Positions 27,219 through 35,892 of a stretch of 51,329 bases of DNA are shown here, piece by piece. The stretch covers positions 1 to 51,329 of the forward strand of contig NZ_JH417842.1 of the NCBI RefSeq assembly GCF_000239295.1. The letters run 5' to 3'. The notes below the pieces were generated by a model. It was not told the origin of the DNA. It ran no database searches and was given only the letters and a program-made list of their open reading frames with translations. The translations under genes and the position numbers were made by a program. Position 1 is the stretch's first letter, and the number at the start of each line of letters is the position of its first letter. Source of the DNA: Flavonifractor plautii ATCC 29863. GTDB taxonomy: Bacteria > Bacillota > Clostridia > Oscillospirales > Oscillospiraceae.

Positions 27219-27502
27219 GCAGACCAAAATATCCGTGGTGGGGCTATGTCCGGGAGATCCTTAGGCGGTACCCTGACCACACAACAGAAGCCGAAGCCGC
27301 GGCAGTCGTATCTGCGATAGCACAGACGGGGCAGATGCCAGAGGGGCAAAGCCGTCTTGCCGTGATCGGCATGGTGTTTTTCCGCAAGACCCACACACTT
27401 CAGGGAGCGGCGCTAGAGGTGCCATGCGGGTACGAGACCGCGAAGCGGTGGCAACGGTCATTCCTGATGTTGGTAGCGCAGAAACGCGGGTTACTGGACT
27501 AA
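27215..27502 (+). CDS. Small late-region regulator-like protein (RinA/ArpU-like)
   Basis: 95 residues. N-terminal PWWGYVREILRRYP and C-terminal SHTL-type segment THTLQGAALEVPCGYETAKRW followed by FLMLVAQKRGLLD. This resembles small sigma-like activators (ArpU/RinA type) placed immediately before the packaging genes of Bacillota phages, where they switch on late transcription. It overlaps the helicase frame by 4 bp, and a terminator follows. Family call by pattern and position. Confidence 0.65.
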   Translation: MSRPKYPWWGYVREILRRYPDHTTEAEAAAVVSAIAQTGQMPEGQSRLAVIGMVFFRKTHTLQGAALEVPCGYETAKRWQRSFLMLVAQKRGLLD

Positions 27503-27539
27503 AAGAATAACCACAAAAGCCAAACACTTGATGTAGGAT

Positions 27540-27575
27540 GGAGGCGTGGAGGTGTATACCTCTGCGCCTCCTTTT
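27540..27575 (+). terminator. Terminator between early and late genes
   Basis: GGAGGCG (27540-27546) pairs with CGCCTCC (27565-27571), with an inner stem GAGGT/ACCTC, followed by TTTTCT. It closes the early/replication transcript before the packaging genes. Confidence 0.7.
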
Positions 27576-27674
27576 CTACCGCCCGGCACCGAGGCGGGTA
27601 ATATCGGGCCCCTACGCTGCTGCTTACTGCACGAGGTAGGCGGTGGAACCAAAAAACGACCGAGAGGTGGTGAC

Positions 27675-28070
27675 ATGCCGAATGAACAGAATCTTATACC
27701 GATGGATCAGCGAAGCCAGAGCGAAGCGAGAGAACTCGGGCGTGAAGGTGGTCGTGCATCCGGCGCGTCACGGCGGCGAAAGCGTAGCCTGAGAGAAGCG
27801 GCAGACCTGTACCTCTCTCTCCCGGTGGCGGACAAGCGGGCATGGAACAAGCTGGCCCGTGACGGCGTAGAACCGGAGGATGTGGATAACCAGATGGCGG
27901 TGATTGCGGGCCTGACCCTAAAGGCGGCCAAGGGCGACGCGAAGGCGGCAAAGGTGCTGTTTGACTTGTTGGGAGAGCAGGGGGCGGCGGGCGCCGGCGG
28001 TATGCAGGACATGGACGACGATCCGATCACCGCGTCGCTGAAGGAGGAGATGGGAAATGGGCTTCTCTGA
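27675..28070 (+). CDS. Probable terminase small subunit
   Basis: 131 residues from the ATG at 27675 (GAGGTGGTG upstream). Basic N-terminal region RELGREGGRASGASRRRKRS followed by a helical domain (SLREAADLYLSLPVADKRAW; NQMAVIAGLTLKAAKGDAKAAKVLFDLL). Overlaps the large terminase gene by 14 bp. Position and DNA-binding character fit the small subunit that recognises the packaging site. The frame continues upstream to 27546 but has no better start. Confidence 0.75.
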   Translation: MPNEQNLIPMDQRSQSEARELGREGGRASGASRRRKRSLREAADLYLSLPVADKRAWNKLARDGVEPEDVDNQMAVIAGLTLKAAKGDAKAAKVLFDLLGEQGAAGAGGMQDMDDDPITASLKEEMGNGLL

Positions 28071-29280
28071 AAAGCAGAGGGAGATTCTGCGTTTCCCATA
28101 CCGGGACTATGATGCGCTTATCTGTGACGGCGCGGTGCGGTCGGGAAAAACCTCAGTCATGTCGTTGTCCTTCTTCCTGTGGGCAATGGGACGTTTCAAC
28201 GGCTGCGCGTTTGCACTCTGTGGGAAGTCGGTAGGAGCGGTGGAGCGCAACATTGTGACGCCGCTTCTGGCGGTGCAGTATTTGCGGCAGAACTTCACCA
28301 TTTCCTACAGCCGCTCCGGCCATGTAATTACGGCCCGGCGTGGGGTGCGGGAGAACCGCTTCTACCTGTTCGGCGGCAAGGACGAGAGCTCCTACACGCT
28401 GATTCAGGGTATCACCCTGGCGGGGGTTTTGCTGGACGAGGTGGCCCTGATGCCCCGCTCTTTTGTGGAACAGGCCATGGCCCGGTGCTCCGTGACAGGG
28501 GCAAAGCTATGGTTCAACTGCAACCCGGAGGGGCCGCAGCACTGGTTCCGGCAGGAGTGGATTCTAAAGGCGGAGGAGCACAAGGCCCTCCATCTGCACT
28601 TCACCATGGAGGACAACCCGGCGCTGGACGAGGCCACCCGGGCCAGATACCGGAGCATGTATTATGCCGGGGTGTTCTACCAGCGGTACATTCTGGGCCT
28701 GTGGGTCATGTCGGAGGGGCTTATCTACGACATGTTTGACCAGACAGAGAATGTCTACCGGACGCAGGAACGCCCGGTGGATCTGGAATGGGTTTCCCAG
28801 AGAACCGTGGCCTGTGACTACGGTACCGCCAACCCTACGGTGTTTCTGGACATCTATGACCACGATGGAGTGATCCGGGTGGACAGGGAGTACCGCTGGG
28901 ACAGCCGGAAGGAGCGCCGGCAGAAGACCGACCAGGAGTATGCCGACGACCTTCTGGACTTTCTGGGCAGGGAATGGTGCGCGGTGATCGTAGATCCCTC
29001 GGCGGCCTCGTTTATCGAGGAACTGAGGCGGCGGGGGGTGTATGTCATCCCTGCGGAAAATGAGGTGCTGGACGGCATACGCAAGACCGGAAGCCTGTTT
29101 CACCGCAGAAAAATTCTGGTCAGTGAAGCCTGTGCCGGCCTGCTGGACGAACTGGGCACCTATTTGTGGGACGAGAAGGCGGGCCAGCGGGGGGATGAGA
29201 AGCCCCTGAAGGAGCGGGACCACGGGCCGGACGCCCTGCGCTATTACATCAATTCACTGCCGGACTGGAGGTTCGAGTAA
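28057..29280 (+). CDS. Terminase large subunit, PBSX family
   Basis: 407-residue packaging motor. ATPase: Walker A CDGAVRSGKTSVM (residues about 23-35), Walker B GVLLDEVALMP, coupling-motif region WFNCNPEGP. Nuclease: ACDYGTANPTVFLD, IVDPSAASF and DHGPDALRYYI provide the three acidic residues. Length and motifs match PBSX-type terminases (TIGR01547). The portal gene starts directly after its stop. Confidence 0.95.
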   Translation: MGFSEKQREILRFPYRDYDALICDGAVRSGKTSVMSLSFFLWAMGRFNGCAFALCGKSVGAVERNIVTPLLAVQYLRQNFTISYSRSGHVITARRGVRENRFYLFGGKDESSYTLIQGITLAGVLLDEVALMPRSFVEQAMARCSVTGAKLWFNCNPEGPQHWFRQEWILKAEEHKALHLHFTMEDNPALDEATRARYRSMYYAGVFYQRYILGLWVMSEGLIYDMFDQTENVYRTQERPVDLEWVSQRTVACDYGTANPTVFLDIYDHDGVIRVDREYRWDSRKERRQKTDQEYADDLLDFLGREWCAVIVDPSAASFIEELRRRGVYVIPAENEVLDGIRKTGSLFHRRKILVSEACAGLLDELGTYLWDEKAGQRGDEKPLKERDHGPDALRYYINSLPDWRFE

Positions 29281-31017
29281 GTGTCCAGACGCAATAAAAG
29301 CCGCCCCAGGGGCGCACAACCAAATACCGAGGCGGTGAGCGTACAAGACGCATTTTCCAACCCGCTGTTCCGGCTGGGCTATGGCTCCCAGTCGCCGCTG
29401 GAGGCCACAGAGTATCCGCTGACCCGGATGACGGACAACTACGCCCTGCTCAACTCCCTCTACCGGGACAACTGGGTAGTACAGAACGTGGTGGGCATCA
29501 TCCCGGACGACATGACAAAGAAGTGGTTCGCTCCCGCCGGAGCGGTGGGGCCGGAGCACCTGAAGGAACTGGATCGCGTTCAGCGCGTGACGGCGCTCCG
29601 GGAGCGGGTCAACGAGGGACTGCGGTGGGGCAGGCTGTACGGCGGCGCCGCCGGACTTATCATGATTCGAGGACGGGAGGGGATGCTGGGCCAGCCGCTG
29701 GAGCTGGAGAGCATTTACCCCGGTACCTTCCAAGGGCTTTACATACTCGACCGCTGGCAGGGCGTGGTACCCGGTATGGAGCTGGTATTCGAGGGCGGAG
29801 AGCCGGTGCCCGCCTATTACTCCATCACCGACGCCAGGGGGAACACGGTGGCGAAGGTGCACCACTCAAGGCTGGTGCGGTTCACCGGCCGCGACCTGCC
29901 CTTCCTGGAGCGGGTGGCGGAGTTGTACTGGGGAGAGTCCGAGGTGGAGGCCCTATACAATGATGTGGTTAAGCATGACAACGTGGCCGCCAACATGGCC
30001 GCGCTCACCTTCCGGGCCAACGTGGACACCATGGAGGTGCAGAACCTGGACCAGCTCTTTTCCGTTACGTCCGGGGAGCAGCAGAGGCGGTTCTGGAACG
30101 TGATGCAGGCCCAAAGCGTGATGAAGTCCAATTTTGGCATGCAGTTGGTCAACCGGGGTGACCAGATTAAGAATACCCAGTACACCTTTACCGGGCTCCA
30201 GGAGGTCTACGACTCCATGTGCCTCGACCTGTCCGGCGCGTCCCGGATTCCGGTGACCAAGCTGTTCGGACGCTCCCCGGCGGGGATGAACGCCACCGGG
30301 GAGAGCGACCTTCGGAACTACTATGACTACGTGGACACGCTGCGGGAGGCCAAGCTTCGGCCCATTCTGGAAAAGCTGCTGCCGGTCCTGGCCATGTCAG
30401 CCTGGGGGGCGGTACCCGACGGGCTGGACATCACTTTCCCGCCCCTGTGGACTCCCACGGCGGCCGAGGTGGCGGAGATCGCGCTGAAAAAGGCCCAGGC
30501 CATCCGGGATACCTTTCAGGCGGGCCTGTTCCGGGCGGACACGGCTCAGAGGGAGCTCAAGAAGCTGGCGGACGAGACCGGGATGTTTGACAGTATTTCC
30601 GAAGAGGAGATCGCGGCCAACACCGGGAAAACCTACCAGGATGTGACCGCCCTGCGGGATCCATTGGCAGGGCTGGGGTACGGAGGGGAGATATCCGCCC
30701 CTTTTGAGGGGGCCGCGCAGGACGCGCTGACATGGGATTATTCGCCCAGCCAGCCAAGGGATAAAAAAGGGAGATGGACAAGCGGCGGCGGAAATAGTAA
30801 AATTGGGAAAACAAAGTACGCGCCGTCAAAGAGGGCGAACAAGCGGGGGAAAACCGTCTCAGCCAAGACCTTCGGTATTCTGCGGGGTGAGTTCAATACC
30901 AAATATCCGGGAGCCAAAACGGGACAACAAGGTCAAGTCAGCTATAAGGGCAAGCGGTATTGGCTTGAGGCGGATGGTAGCGGAAGTGTGATCGTTAAAA
31001 AGTCCTGGAAGGAGTGA
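29281..31017 (+). CDS. Portal protein (DUF1073) with an extra C-terminal domain
   Basis: 578 residues starting at a GTG right after the terminase stop (GGAGG 9 bp upstream). Residues 1 to about 485 are a DUF1073 portal (NWVVQNVVGIIPDDMTKKWF; LFGRSPAGMNATGESDLRNYYDYV), the ring through which DNA enters the head. After DYSPSQPRDKKGRWTSGGG the protein continues for about 80 Lys/Gly-rich residues (KTVSAKTFGILRGEFNTKYP; YKGKRYWLEADGSGSVIVKK) that are not part of the portal fold. The RDKKGRWTSGG-type linker is typical of points where toxin or effector domains are attached to phage head proteins. A small acidic gene follows 10 bp later. Confidence 0.9.
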   Translation: MSRRNKSRPRGAQPNTEAVSVQDAFSNPLFRLGYGSQSPLEATEYPLTRMTDNYALLNSLYRDNWVVQNVVGIIPDDMTKKWFAPAGAVGPEHLKELDRVQRVTALRERVNEGLRWGRLYGGAAGLIMIRGREGMLGQPLELESIYPGTFQGLYILDRWQGVVPGMELVFEGGEPVPAYYSITDARGNTVAKVHHSRLVRFTGRDLPFLERVAELYWGESEVEALYNDVVKHDNVAANMAALTFRANVDTMEVQNLDQLFSVTSGEQQRRFWNVMQAQSVMKSNFGMQLVNRGDQIKNTQYTFTGLQEVYDSMCLDLSGASRIPVTKLFGRSPAGMNATGESDLRNYYDYVDTLREAKLRPILEKLLPVLAMSAWGAVPDGLDITFPPLWTPTAAEVAEIALKKAQAIRDTFQAGLFRADTAQRELKKLADETGMFDSISEEEIAANTGKTYQDVTALRDPLAGLGYGGEISAPFEGAAQDALTWDYSPSQPRDKKGRWTSGGGNSKIGKTKYAPSKRANKRGKTVSAKTFGILRGEFNTKYPGAKTGQQGQVSYKGKRYWLEADGSGSVIVKKSWKE

Positions 31018-31027
31018 CGCTTGTATT

Positions 31028-31294
31028 ATGGGGGAGAATGGACATTATCAGTTAATAGCGGCCCTGCGGCCCTTTGTCCATGAAGAGGAATCAAGAATTG
31101 AATCTTTTTTGGAAGAAGATTTAGAGTGGTTTGTTGAAGCGATAGAAGCATTTGGCGTGGAAGATTTAATGATGCAATATATAAAAAGAAATCCGAATGC
31201 TACCACACAAGAGCTGTATCATTATTTTTCTGATAATACTGGCGACTGCCCGCCAGGGCAGGAAGATATTTGGGAAGACAACGAGAGGGAATAA
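31028..31294 (+). CDS. Small acidic protein, possible immunity partner
   Basis: 88 residues, strongly acidic (HEEESRIESFLEEDLEWFVE; EDIWEDNERE) and helical, starting 10 bp after the portal gene. Base composition is clearly more AT-rich than the head genes around it. Its size, acidity and place after a portal with a basic C-terminal extension are what an immunity protein to a neighbouring toxin domain would look like. No family recognised; the immunity role is inference. Confidence 0.6.
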   Translation: MGENGHYQLIAALRPFVHEEESRIESFLEEDLEWFVEAIEAFGVEDLMMQYIKRNPNATTQELYHYFSDNTGDCPPGQEDIWEDNERE

Positions 31295-31296
31295 GC

Positions 31297-31653
31297 ATGG
31301 CGAAAGACGATTACTTTGTGTTAGTCAATAAATTCCTGCGTTATCTGTATAAATGCCTGAAACAGAATATAGCCCCTGACTGGAATCTGCTGGCCCCCAA
31401 CACAAAGGACTTCCCAGTCCACGAGGAATACTTCACCTACATGCTGGCCCATCTGCTGGCAGATGGATACATCGAGGGGATTGCAGAAGTCCGGAGAATT
31501 GGGAGCCCTGTTCAGTTCAAGGAAACCAGCGGCCTAAAAATCACTCCTGCGGGCATTGAATACCTGGAAGAAAACTCCACCATGGAGCGAGTGACGGAAT
31601 TTCTTGGGCCGGCTGGTGAGATTGCGGGAACAGTCCTTTCTAAGTTCTGGTGA
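31297..31653 (+). CDS. YjcQ-family protein
   Basis: 118 residues from the ATG at 31297 (GAGGGAA upstream). Matches the YjcQ family of winged-helix-like small proteins frequent in Bacillota phages: FLRYLYKCLKQNIAPDWN, YMLAHLLADGYIEG and LKITPAGIEYLEENSTM. It lies between the acidic gene and the MuF gene. Function of the family is unknown. Confidence 0.8.
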   Translation: MAKDDYFVLVNKFLRYLYKCLKQNIAPDWNLLAPNTKDFPVHEEYFTYMLAHLLADGYIEGIAEVRRIGSPVQFKETSGLKITPAGIEYLEENSTMERVTEFLGPAGEIAGTVLSKFW

Positions 31654-31659
31654 TACTCT

Positions 31660-33168
31660 ATGCCAACGCTGAATCGGGCGCCGAATGAGAAAGAGCTGGA
31701 AACGCTCGTCTCCATCTATCTAAGAGCGGAGACCGCCATCATCAACGAGATTGGGCGGCTTCGCTCCCAGGGCCTGGTGGATTACCACGCTGTGGCCGCC
31801 CTGGAGCGGGTGCAGGCCATCCTCCGGCAGATGGAATCAGACTGCTGGGAATACGTCCCAAAGATGATTGAAAAGCAGTTCTATGTCCGGGTGCCAGAGG
31901 CCCGGAAGGCCCTGGAGGTGCCGGAGACGGCGGCCAAGCACGCCGCAGGCTACGCCAACGCGGCCGTGCTCACGGGTGAGCAGCATGCCATTGTGGACCG
32001 GCTGGCGGCAAACTTGATGGGGGAGATTACCGACGCCTCCATGACTGTGATGGCTACCCTGCAATCCGCCCTGATTGGCCGTGTGGAGCCGGATGTATAC
32101 CGCCGGGTGGGGCTGGAACAGGTGGCGGCGCAACAGGCCGCAGGACGCGGCGTGAACGCCTCAGTGCCCGCCTTTGTGCAGGCGCTCCGGCGGGAGGGCG
32201 TCCGGGCCTTTACTGACAAGGCGGGCCGGGACTGGAGCCTGCATACTTACTGCACGATGGTCTCCCGCACCACCTCCCGGCAGGCGGAGGTGCTGGCGGT
32301 GCTCACCGCGGACCCGGAGCACGACCTATACATGATATCCAGCCACGGCACCACCTGTGCGCTGTGCGCGCCCTACGAGGGCCGGGTATACTCCCGTAGC
32401 GGCACAGACCCGGACTTCCCACCCCTGGCGGCGGCGTTCGGGAAGGTAGACCCGGCGGGGCCGGACACACTGGCCAACACCTGGCTCAACATCCACCCCA
32501 ACTGCCTCCATGTGCTGCTGCCCTGGACGGCGGCGGGCCGGACAGATGAGGAGATCCAAAAAATAAAGGATTTCTCCAACCCCAGCAAGAACCCGTTCAG
32601 CCGAGACCCGCGGTCGGAGAGCCAGATTGCGGCTTACCGCAAAAAAGAGCGGGCCCGGGCCCAATGGCTGGCGGATTACCGCCAGTGGGAGCGCTACCGG
32701 GTGACGCTGGGGGACCGGGTGCCCGGGAGATTTGAGACCTTCCTGCATCAGAAGCGGGAGGACGGAGAGCGGTACCGTCTGTGGCGATTGGATTACCGCA
32801 GGAGGGCCGAGCTTTTGGAGCATCCAGAGCGGGCACTTCCCGGAGCAGACAAAGCCAGCGCCGCAGACGCCAAATTTACAGGGTATTTTTTTAACCCGGA
32901 AAACCCAAAAGGTTTGGCAAAAGGGCATGCATTTTCATCGCATTTAGGGTATAATGTAGAAAACTGGCAGATTATGCGCGATGAAATATTAGAAGCGGCA
33001 AAAATGTATCCTGTTACATATCGAAGTTCAAGCATTTATGGGAAATTATATTCTCAGCTTGTCATCCTTCAAGGAGTAAACAACAAACCTGCGAATGTGC
33101 TTCTAGGCTGGATTGTCAAACCGGATGGCTCGACCTGGTTGACAACGGCCCACATGGAGGAATTTTAA
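31660..33168 (+). CDS. MuF-type minor head protein with C-terminal DUF6883 toxin-like domain
   Basis: 502 residues. Residues 1 to about 400 are a phage minor capsid (MuF/Phage_min_cap2) protein, with the conserved ISSHGTTCALCAPYEGRVYS and NIHPNCLHVLLPW segments. From about residue 408 (AKFTGYFFNPENPKGLAKGH) to the end is a separate domain matching the DUF6883 pattern (HAFSSHLGYNVENWQIMRDE; YGKLYSQLVILQGVNN; VLLGWIVKPDGSTWLTTAH). The DNA turns AT-rich at about 32870, exactly at the domain join. MuF proteins with exchangeable C-terminal toxins are a known temperate-phage family. A DUF4926-like gene follows directly, a likely immunity partner. Confidence 0.85.
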   Translation: MPTLNRAPNEKELETLVSIYLRAETAIINEIGRLRSQGLVDYHAVAALERVQAILRQMESDCWEYVPKMIEKQFYVRVPEARKALEVPETAAKHAAGYANAAVLTGEQHAIVDRLAANLMGEITDASMTVMATLQSALIGRVEPDVYRRVGLEQVAAQQAAGRGVNASVPAFVQALRREGVRAFTDKAGRDWSLHTYCTMVSRTTSRQAEVLAVLTADPEHDLYMISSHGTTCALCAPYEGRVYSRSGTDPDFPPLAAAFGKVDPAGPDTLANTWLNIHPNCLHVLLPWTAAGRTDEEIQKIKDFSNPSKNPFSRDPRSESQIAAYRKKERARAQWLADYRQWERYRVTLGDRVPGRFETFLHQKREDGERYRLWRLDYRRRAELLEHPERALPGADKASAADAKFTGYFFNPENPKGLAKGHAFSSHLGYNVENWQIMRDEILEAAKMYPVTYRSSSIYGKLYSQLVILQGVNNKPANVLLGWIVKPDGSTWLTTAHMEEF

Positions 33169-33401
33169 TGGCAAAGTATCAGCAATATGAATCTGTTTTG
33201 CTTAGAGATGGCCAAATCGGCACAATTGTGGAGGTATTTGAGCCGGATTTTTACCTTGTGGATATCGGGCATTCTCCAAAAGACTGGGATAACATTGATA
33301 TCACAGAGGCGGATATCTTAAGGAAGGCTACTAAGGAGGAGCTGGAGCGGGAGTATCAAGAATCCATGCGGCAGCTAAGGGAACAGGGAATTTTGGAGTG
33401 A
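33168..33401 (+). CDS. DUF4926-like small protein, probable immunity partner
   Basis: 77 residues overlapping the MuF-toxin stop by one base (AATGG). The N-terminal half (YESVLLRDGQIGTIVEVFE, then FYLVDIGH) is a small beta-barrel pattern like DUF4926, a family often next to DUF6883 genes; the C-terminal half is an acidic helix (ATKEELEREYQESMRQLREQ). AT-rich like the toxin-like domain before it. Immunity function is inferred from coupling, size and pairing. Confidence 0.65.
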   Translation: MAKYQQYESVLLRDGQIGTIVEVFEPDFYLVDIGHSPKDWDNIDITEADILRKATKEELEREYQESMRQLREQGILE

Positions 33402-33407
33402 AGGAAA

Positions 33408-33545
33408 ATGACAGAGCAAGTGATACGGGCCATTGAGGCCGCGCTCAAGCGTGGACTGCGGGTGGAGTTGCTGCTGGACAAGGATGGAACCATCAAGGTG
33501 CAGACGGTATCCCGCAAGAAACTGAATATTGTTCCCACGCCCTGA
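33408..33545 (+). CDS. 45-residue hypothetical protein
   Basis: Translates as MTEQVIRAIEAALKRGLRVE, a short helix, followed by beta strands (LLLDKDGTIKVQTVSRKKLN) and ends in VPTP. AAGGAAA precedes the ATG. It is the last gene before a terminator. Small proteins of this shape are frequent in Bacillota phages; no function known. Confidence 0.55.
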   Translation: MTEQVIRAIEAALKRGLRVELLLDKDGTIKVQTVSRKKLNIVPTP

Positions 33546-33568
33546 ATGGTGGGCGGGAAGAGCTGAAT

Positions 33569-33608
33569 GGAGCTGACAGGAGAAATCCTGCCGGCTCCTT
33601 TTTTATTT
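33569..33608 (+). terminator. Intrinsic terminator inside the head gene cluster
   Basis: GGAGC pairs with GCTCC and CAGGA with TCCTG around a GAAA loop (33569-33598), followed by TTTTTTATTT. It stands between the MuF/immunity genes and the ferritin-like gene, where the late transcript must continue to reach the capsid and tail genes. Partial termination or phage antitermination is implied. Confidence 0.75.
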
Positions 33609-33626
33609 GCAAAGTGAGGTGACGGC

Positions 33627-33845
33627 ATGACCTATCTGGAACTGCTGCAAAGGGCGCTGGCCGAGGAGATCGAGGCCACGCGGCTGTATCTGGCCTGTAT
33701 GGCCCTGGCACCGCGGGAGGATCTGGGGGTGCTGCTGGAGATCAACAAGGACGAGACCGACCATGTGGCGCTGATTTCCTCCCTGATCTCCCGGCAGACC
33801 GGCCGGGACGCGGACTATGCCGCAATGGTGCCGGGGGTGGACTGA
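33627..33845 (+). CDS. Two-helix ferritin-like phage protein
   Basis: 72 residues forming two predicted helices. Helix 1 (LLQRALAEEIEATRLYLACM) has E14 and Y21, seven apart; helix 2 (LLEINKDETDHVALISSLIS) has the E-x-x-H motif E43-H46. This is the residue pattern of encapsulated ferritins and rubrerythrin halves, whose di-iron site forms when two copies dimerise. A GAGGTGACGGC site precedes the ATG, and the gene overlaps the DUF2213 protease gene by 1 bp. It lies between minor head and capsid genes. Fold assignment is inference from the spacing of metal ligands. Confidence 0.65.
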   Translation: MTYLELLQRALAEEIEATRLYLACMALAPREDLGVLLEINKDETDHVALISSLISRQTGRDADYAAMVPGVD

Positions 33846-35074
33846 TGGCGGTTGCGTACTATGGCTCCCATATCTCGGAGCACCTGGTCAAGACGCCGGA
33901 GGGATACCTGATCTGCTACGATGTGCCGATCAACCGGACCGGCACGCAGATGTATACGGCGGGAGAACTGGGGCTGGAAGGAGAACCGGAGCGGCCAGTG
34001 ACCGTCTACCGCCTGGAGGAGGACGTGTTCTCTCCGGCGGCGCTGGCCAGCCTGGAGGGAAAGGACATCACCAGGGGGCACCCGGCGGAGATGCTGGCTG
34101 CGGAGAACCAGGCTTCTTACTCCAAGGGGCACCTGGAGCATGTGCGCCGGGATGGGGACAACACCGTGGCCGACCTGATTATCAAGGACCCCGGACTGGC
34201 TTCCGACGTGGAAAGCGGCGTGCTGAGGGAGGTCTCCTGCGGCTATTATTGCAGGTTTGAACCATACCTGGACGGATACCGGCAGACAAACCTGGTGGGC
34301 AATCACGTGGCGGTTGTGCCGAGAGGCAGGGCGGGCCACAGTGTTGCAATAAAAGACCACGCCGCCGGAAAGGCGGAGAAAGGACTGAAACGAATGAAAA
34401 AAGAGACCAAAGAGGCGCTCTACCGGTTCTTCGGCCTGGCGGCAAATGACGCTGCACCGGAGGAGCTGGAGCAGTTGACCCGCGATGTGAGTACGGTCGC
34501 CACTGCGCTGGACGCCGAACCCGCCGCAAAGGCGCCGGAGGCGGAACCCGCTGGTGATGCAGCCCAGGCTTCTGACGAGATGGTGGAGCGCGCCCCCAAG
34601 GGCGACGACATCGGGAGCAAGCTGGACCGCATTCTGGAGATGCTGGAGGCGAAGGCCCGGGGAGGCCGGGGAGAGCGGCCCCTCCACGATGAAGAGGACC
34701 TGGACGACCTGATTGAGAAGCTGGCCGGAGAGGAGACGGTGGCGAAGGAGAAGGCGGTCACTATCCCCGCCGAAGAAATGGCGGACCAGTTGATGGAGCC
34801 CGGTACACGGGATGCGGCTGTGGCCCTGCTCAAGAAGGTGCGCCCCGCTGTGGCGGCCATCCAGAACCGGGCCGAACGCGCCCGCGTGGTGGATGCGCTG
34901 CTCTCCACCATCCAGGGTCCCGATGTGATGAGCGGGATTGTTCAGGCCGCCCGGGACAGCGCACAGAAGGCCGCCGACACGGCCAGGCGCACCAGCTATG
35001 AGACTGCCTGCGCCGAGGCGCAGGCCGCCTATGCAGCCCGTAATCCCCACAAGGCGGGGAAGGAGGGGGAATGA
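33845..35074 (+). CDS. DUF2213 prohead protease with scaffold-like C-terminus
   Basis: 409 residues. The N-terminal 165 or so are DUF2213 ([65 protein letters not shown]), a family of head maturation proteases. The rest is Ala/Glu/Lys-rich and helical (from about 180), the character of an internal scaffold that would be digested during head maturation. Located between portal and capsid genes as expected. Catalytic residues are not assigned here. Confidence 0.85.
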   Translation: MAVAYYGSHISEHLVKTPEGYLICYDVPINRTGTQMYTAGELGLEGEPERPVTVYRLEEDVFSPAALASLEGKDITRGHPAEMLAAENQASYSKGHLEHVRRDGDNTVADLIIKDPGLASDVESGVLREVSCGYYCRFEPYLDGYRQTNLVGNHVAVVPRGRAGHSVAIKDHAAGKAEKGLKRMKKETKEALYRFFGLAANDAAPEELEQLTRDVSTVATALDAEPAAKAPEAEPAGDAAQASDEMVERAPKGDDIGSKLDRILEMLEAKARGGRGERPLHDEEDLDDLIEKLAGEETVAKEKAVTIPAEEMADQLMEPGTRDAAVALLKKVRPAVAAIQNRAERARVVDALLSTIQGPDVMSGIVQAARDSAQKAADTARRTSYETACAEAQAAYAARNPHKAGKEGE

Positions 35075-35880
35075 TGCCCCTTCGTCCTCAGACCATTGGC
35101 CGGGATATGTCCCATGGCTTTTCCGGCAGCTATGCCAGACAGCCGGATATGATCGTCACCACCGCCCCTTTGGGCGGAGCGGAGGACATACCCTTCGGGA
35201 TGCCCCTGGTACGGGGGCAGAAGGGCGAGGTGATCCCCATGGGGGCTGGAAACACCGGAAACCAGTTCATCGGCGTGGCCGGCCGGGAGGTCAAGTCCGC
35301 GTCCGAGTTTTACAGCCAGAATGAGGGGCGGTACGGCCCGGGAGAACCAGTCTCCGTATTCCAGCGAGGGTGCATCAACGTAAGGTGCCGGAAGGGCGCT
35401 CCGGCGGTGGATGGAACAGTCTATGTCCGGGTAACTGCCAGCGGAGGCTATCAGCCGGGCGACTTCGAGGCGGAGGCGGACGGGGAAAACACTGTGGCGC
35501 TGGTCAACGCCCAGTGGGGCGGCCCGGCGGACGGGAATGGCGTGGCCGAGCTGCGCATTGCCTATGTGGGGCCAGTGCCCGCAGCGCAGGGCACTGCGGG
35601 GCCTCAGGGCCCCAAAGGGGACCCCGGCCCACAGGGGGAACCGGGACCGCAAGGGGAAACTGGGCCGCAGGGGCCCGTAGGACCGGAAGGCCCCAAAGGG
35701 CCAAAGGGTGACCAGGGGCCGGCCGGGCCGTCGTATACACTGCCCGCTGCCGCCGCAGCCACCCTCGGAGGCGTGAAGCAGATGGCCGCCATTGCGGACC
35801 TGAGCGCAGCCCCCACGCAGCAGGATTTCAACAACCTATTGGCCGCGCTCCGCACCGCGGGGATGCTGGCTACATCGTAA
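35071..35880 (+). CDS. Capsid decoration protein with collagen-like repeats and head-fibre domain
   Basis: 269 residues in three parts. Residues 1-165 match the following gene's product ([34 protein letters not shown]) and probably bind the capsid surface. Residues 174-221 are about 16 Gly-X-Y triplets ([13 protein letters not shown] and so on), able to form a collagen-like triple helix. Residues 222-269 ([35 protein letters not shown]) match the head-fibre protein C-terminus known from other phages. It would thus be a trimeric fibre projecting from the head. Overlaps the protease gene by 4 bp. Confidence 0.8.
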   Translation: MMPLRPQTIGRDMSHGFSGSYARQPDMIVTTAPLGGAEDIPFGMPLVRGQKGEVIPMGAGNTGNQFIGVAGREVKSASEFYSQNEGRYGPGEPVSVFQRGCINVRCRKGAPAVDGTVYVRVTASGGYQPGDFEAEADGENTVALVNAQWGGPADGNGVAELRIAYVGPVPAAQGTAGPQGPKGDPGPQGEPGPQGETGPQGPVGPEGPKGPKGDQGPAGPSYTLPAAAAATLGGVKQMAAIADLSAAPTQQDFNNLLAALRTAGMLATS

Positions 35881-35892
35881 GGAGTGAATATT

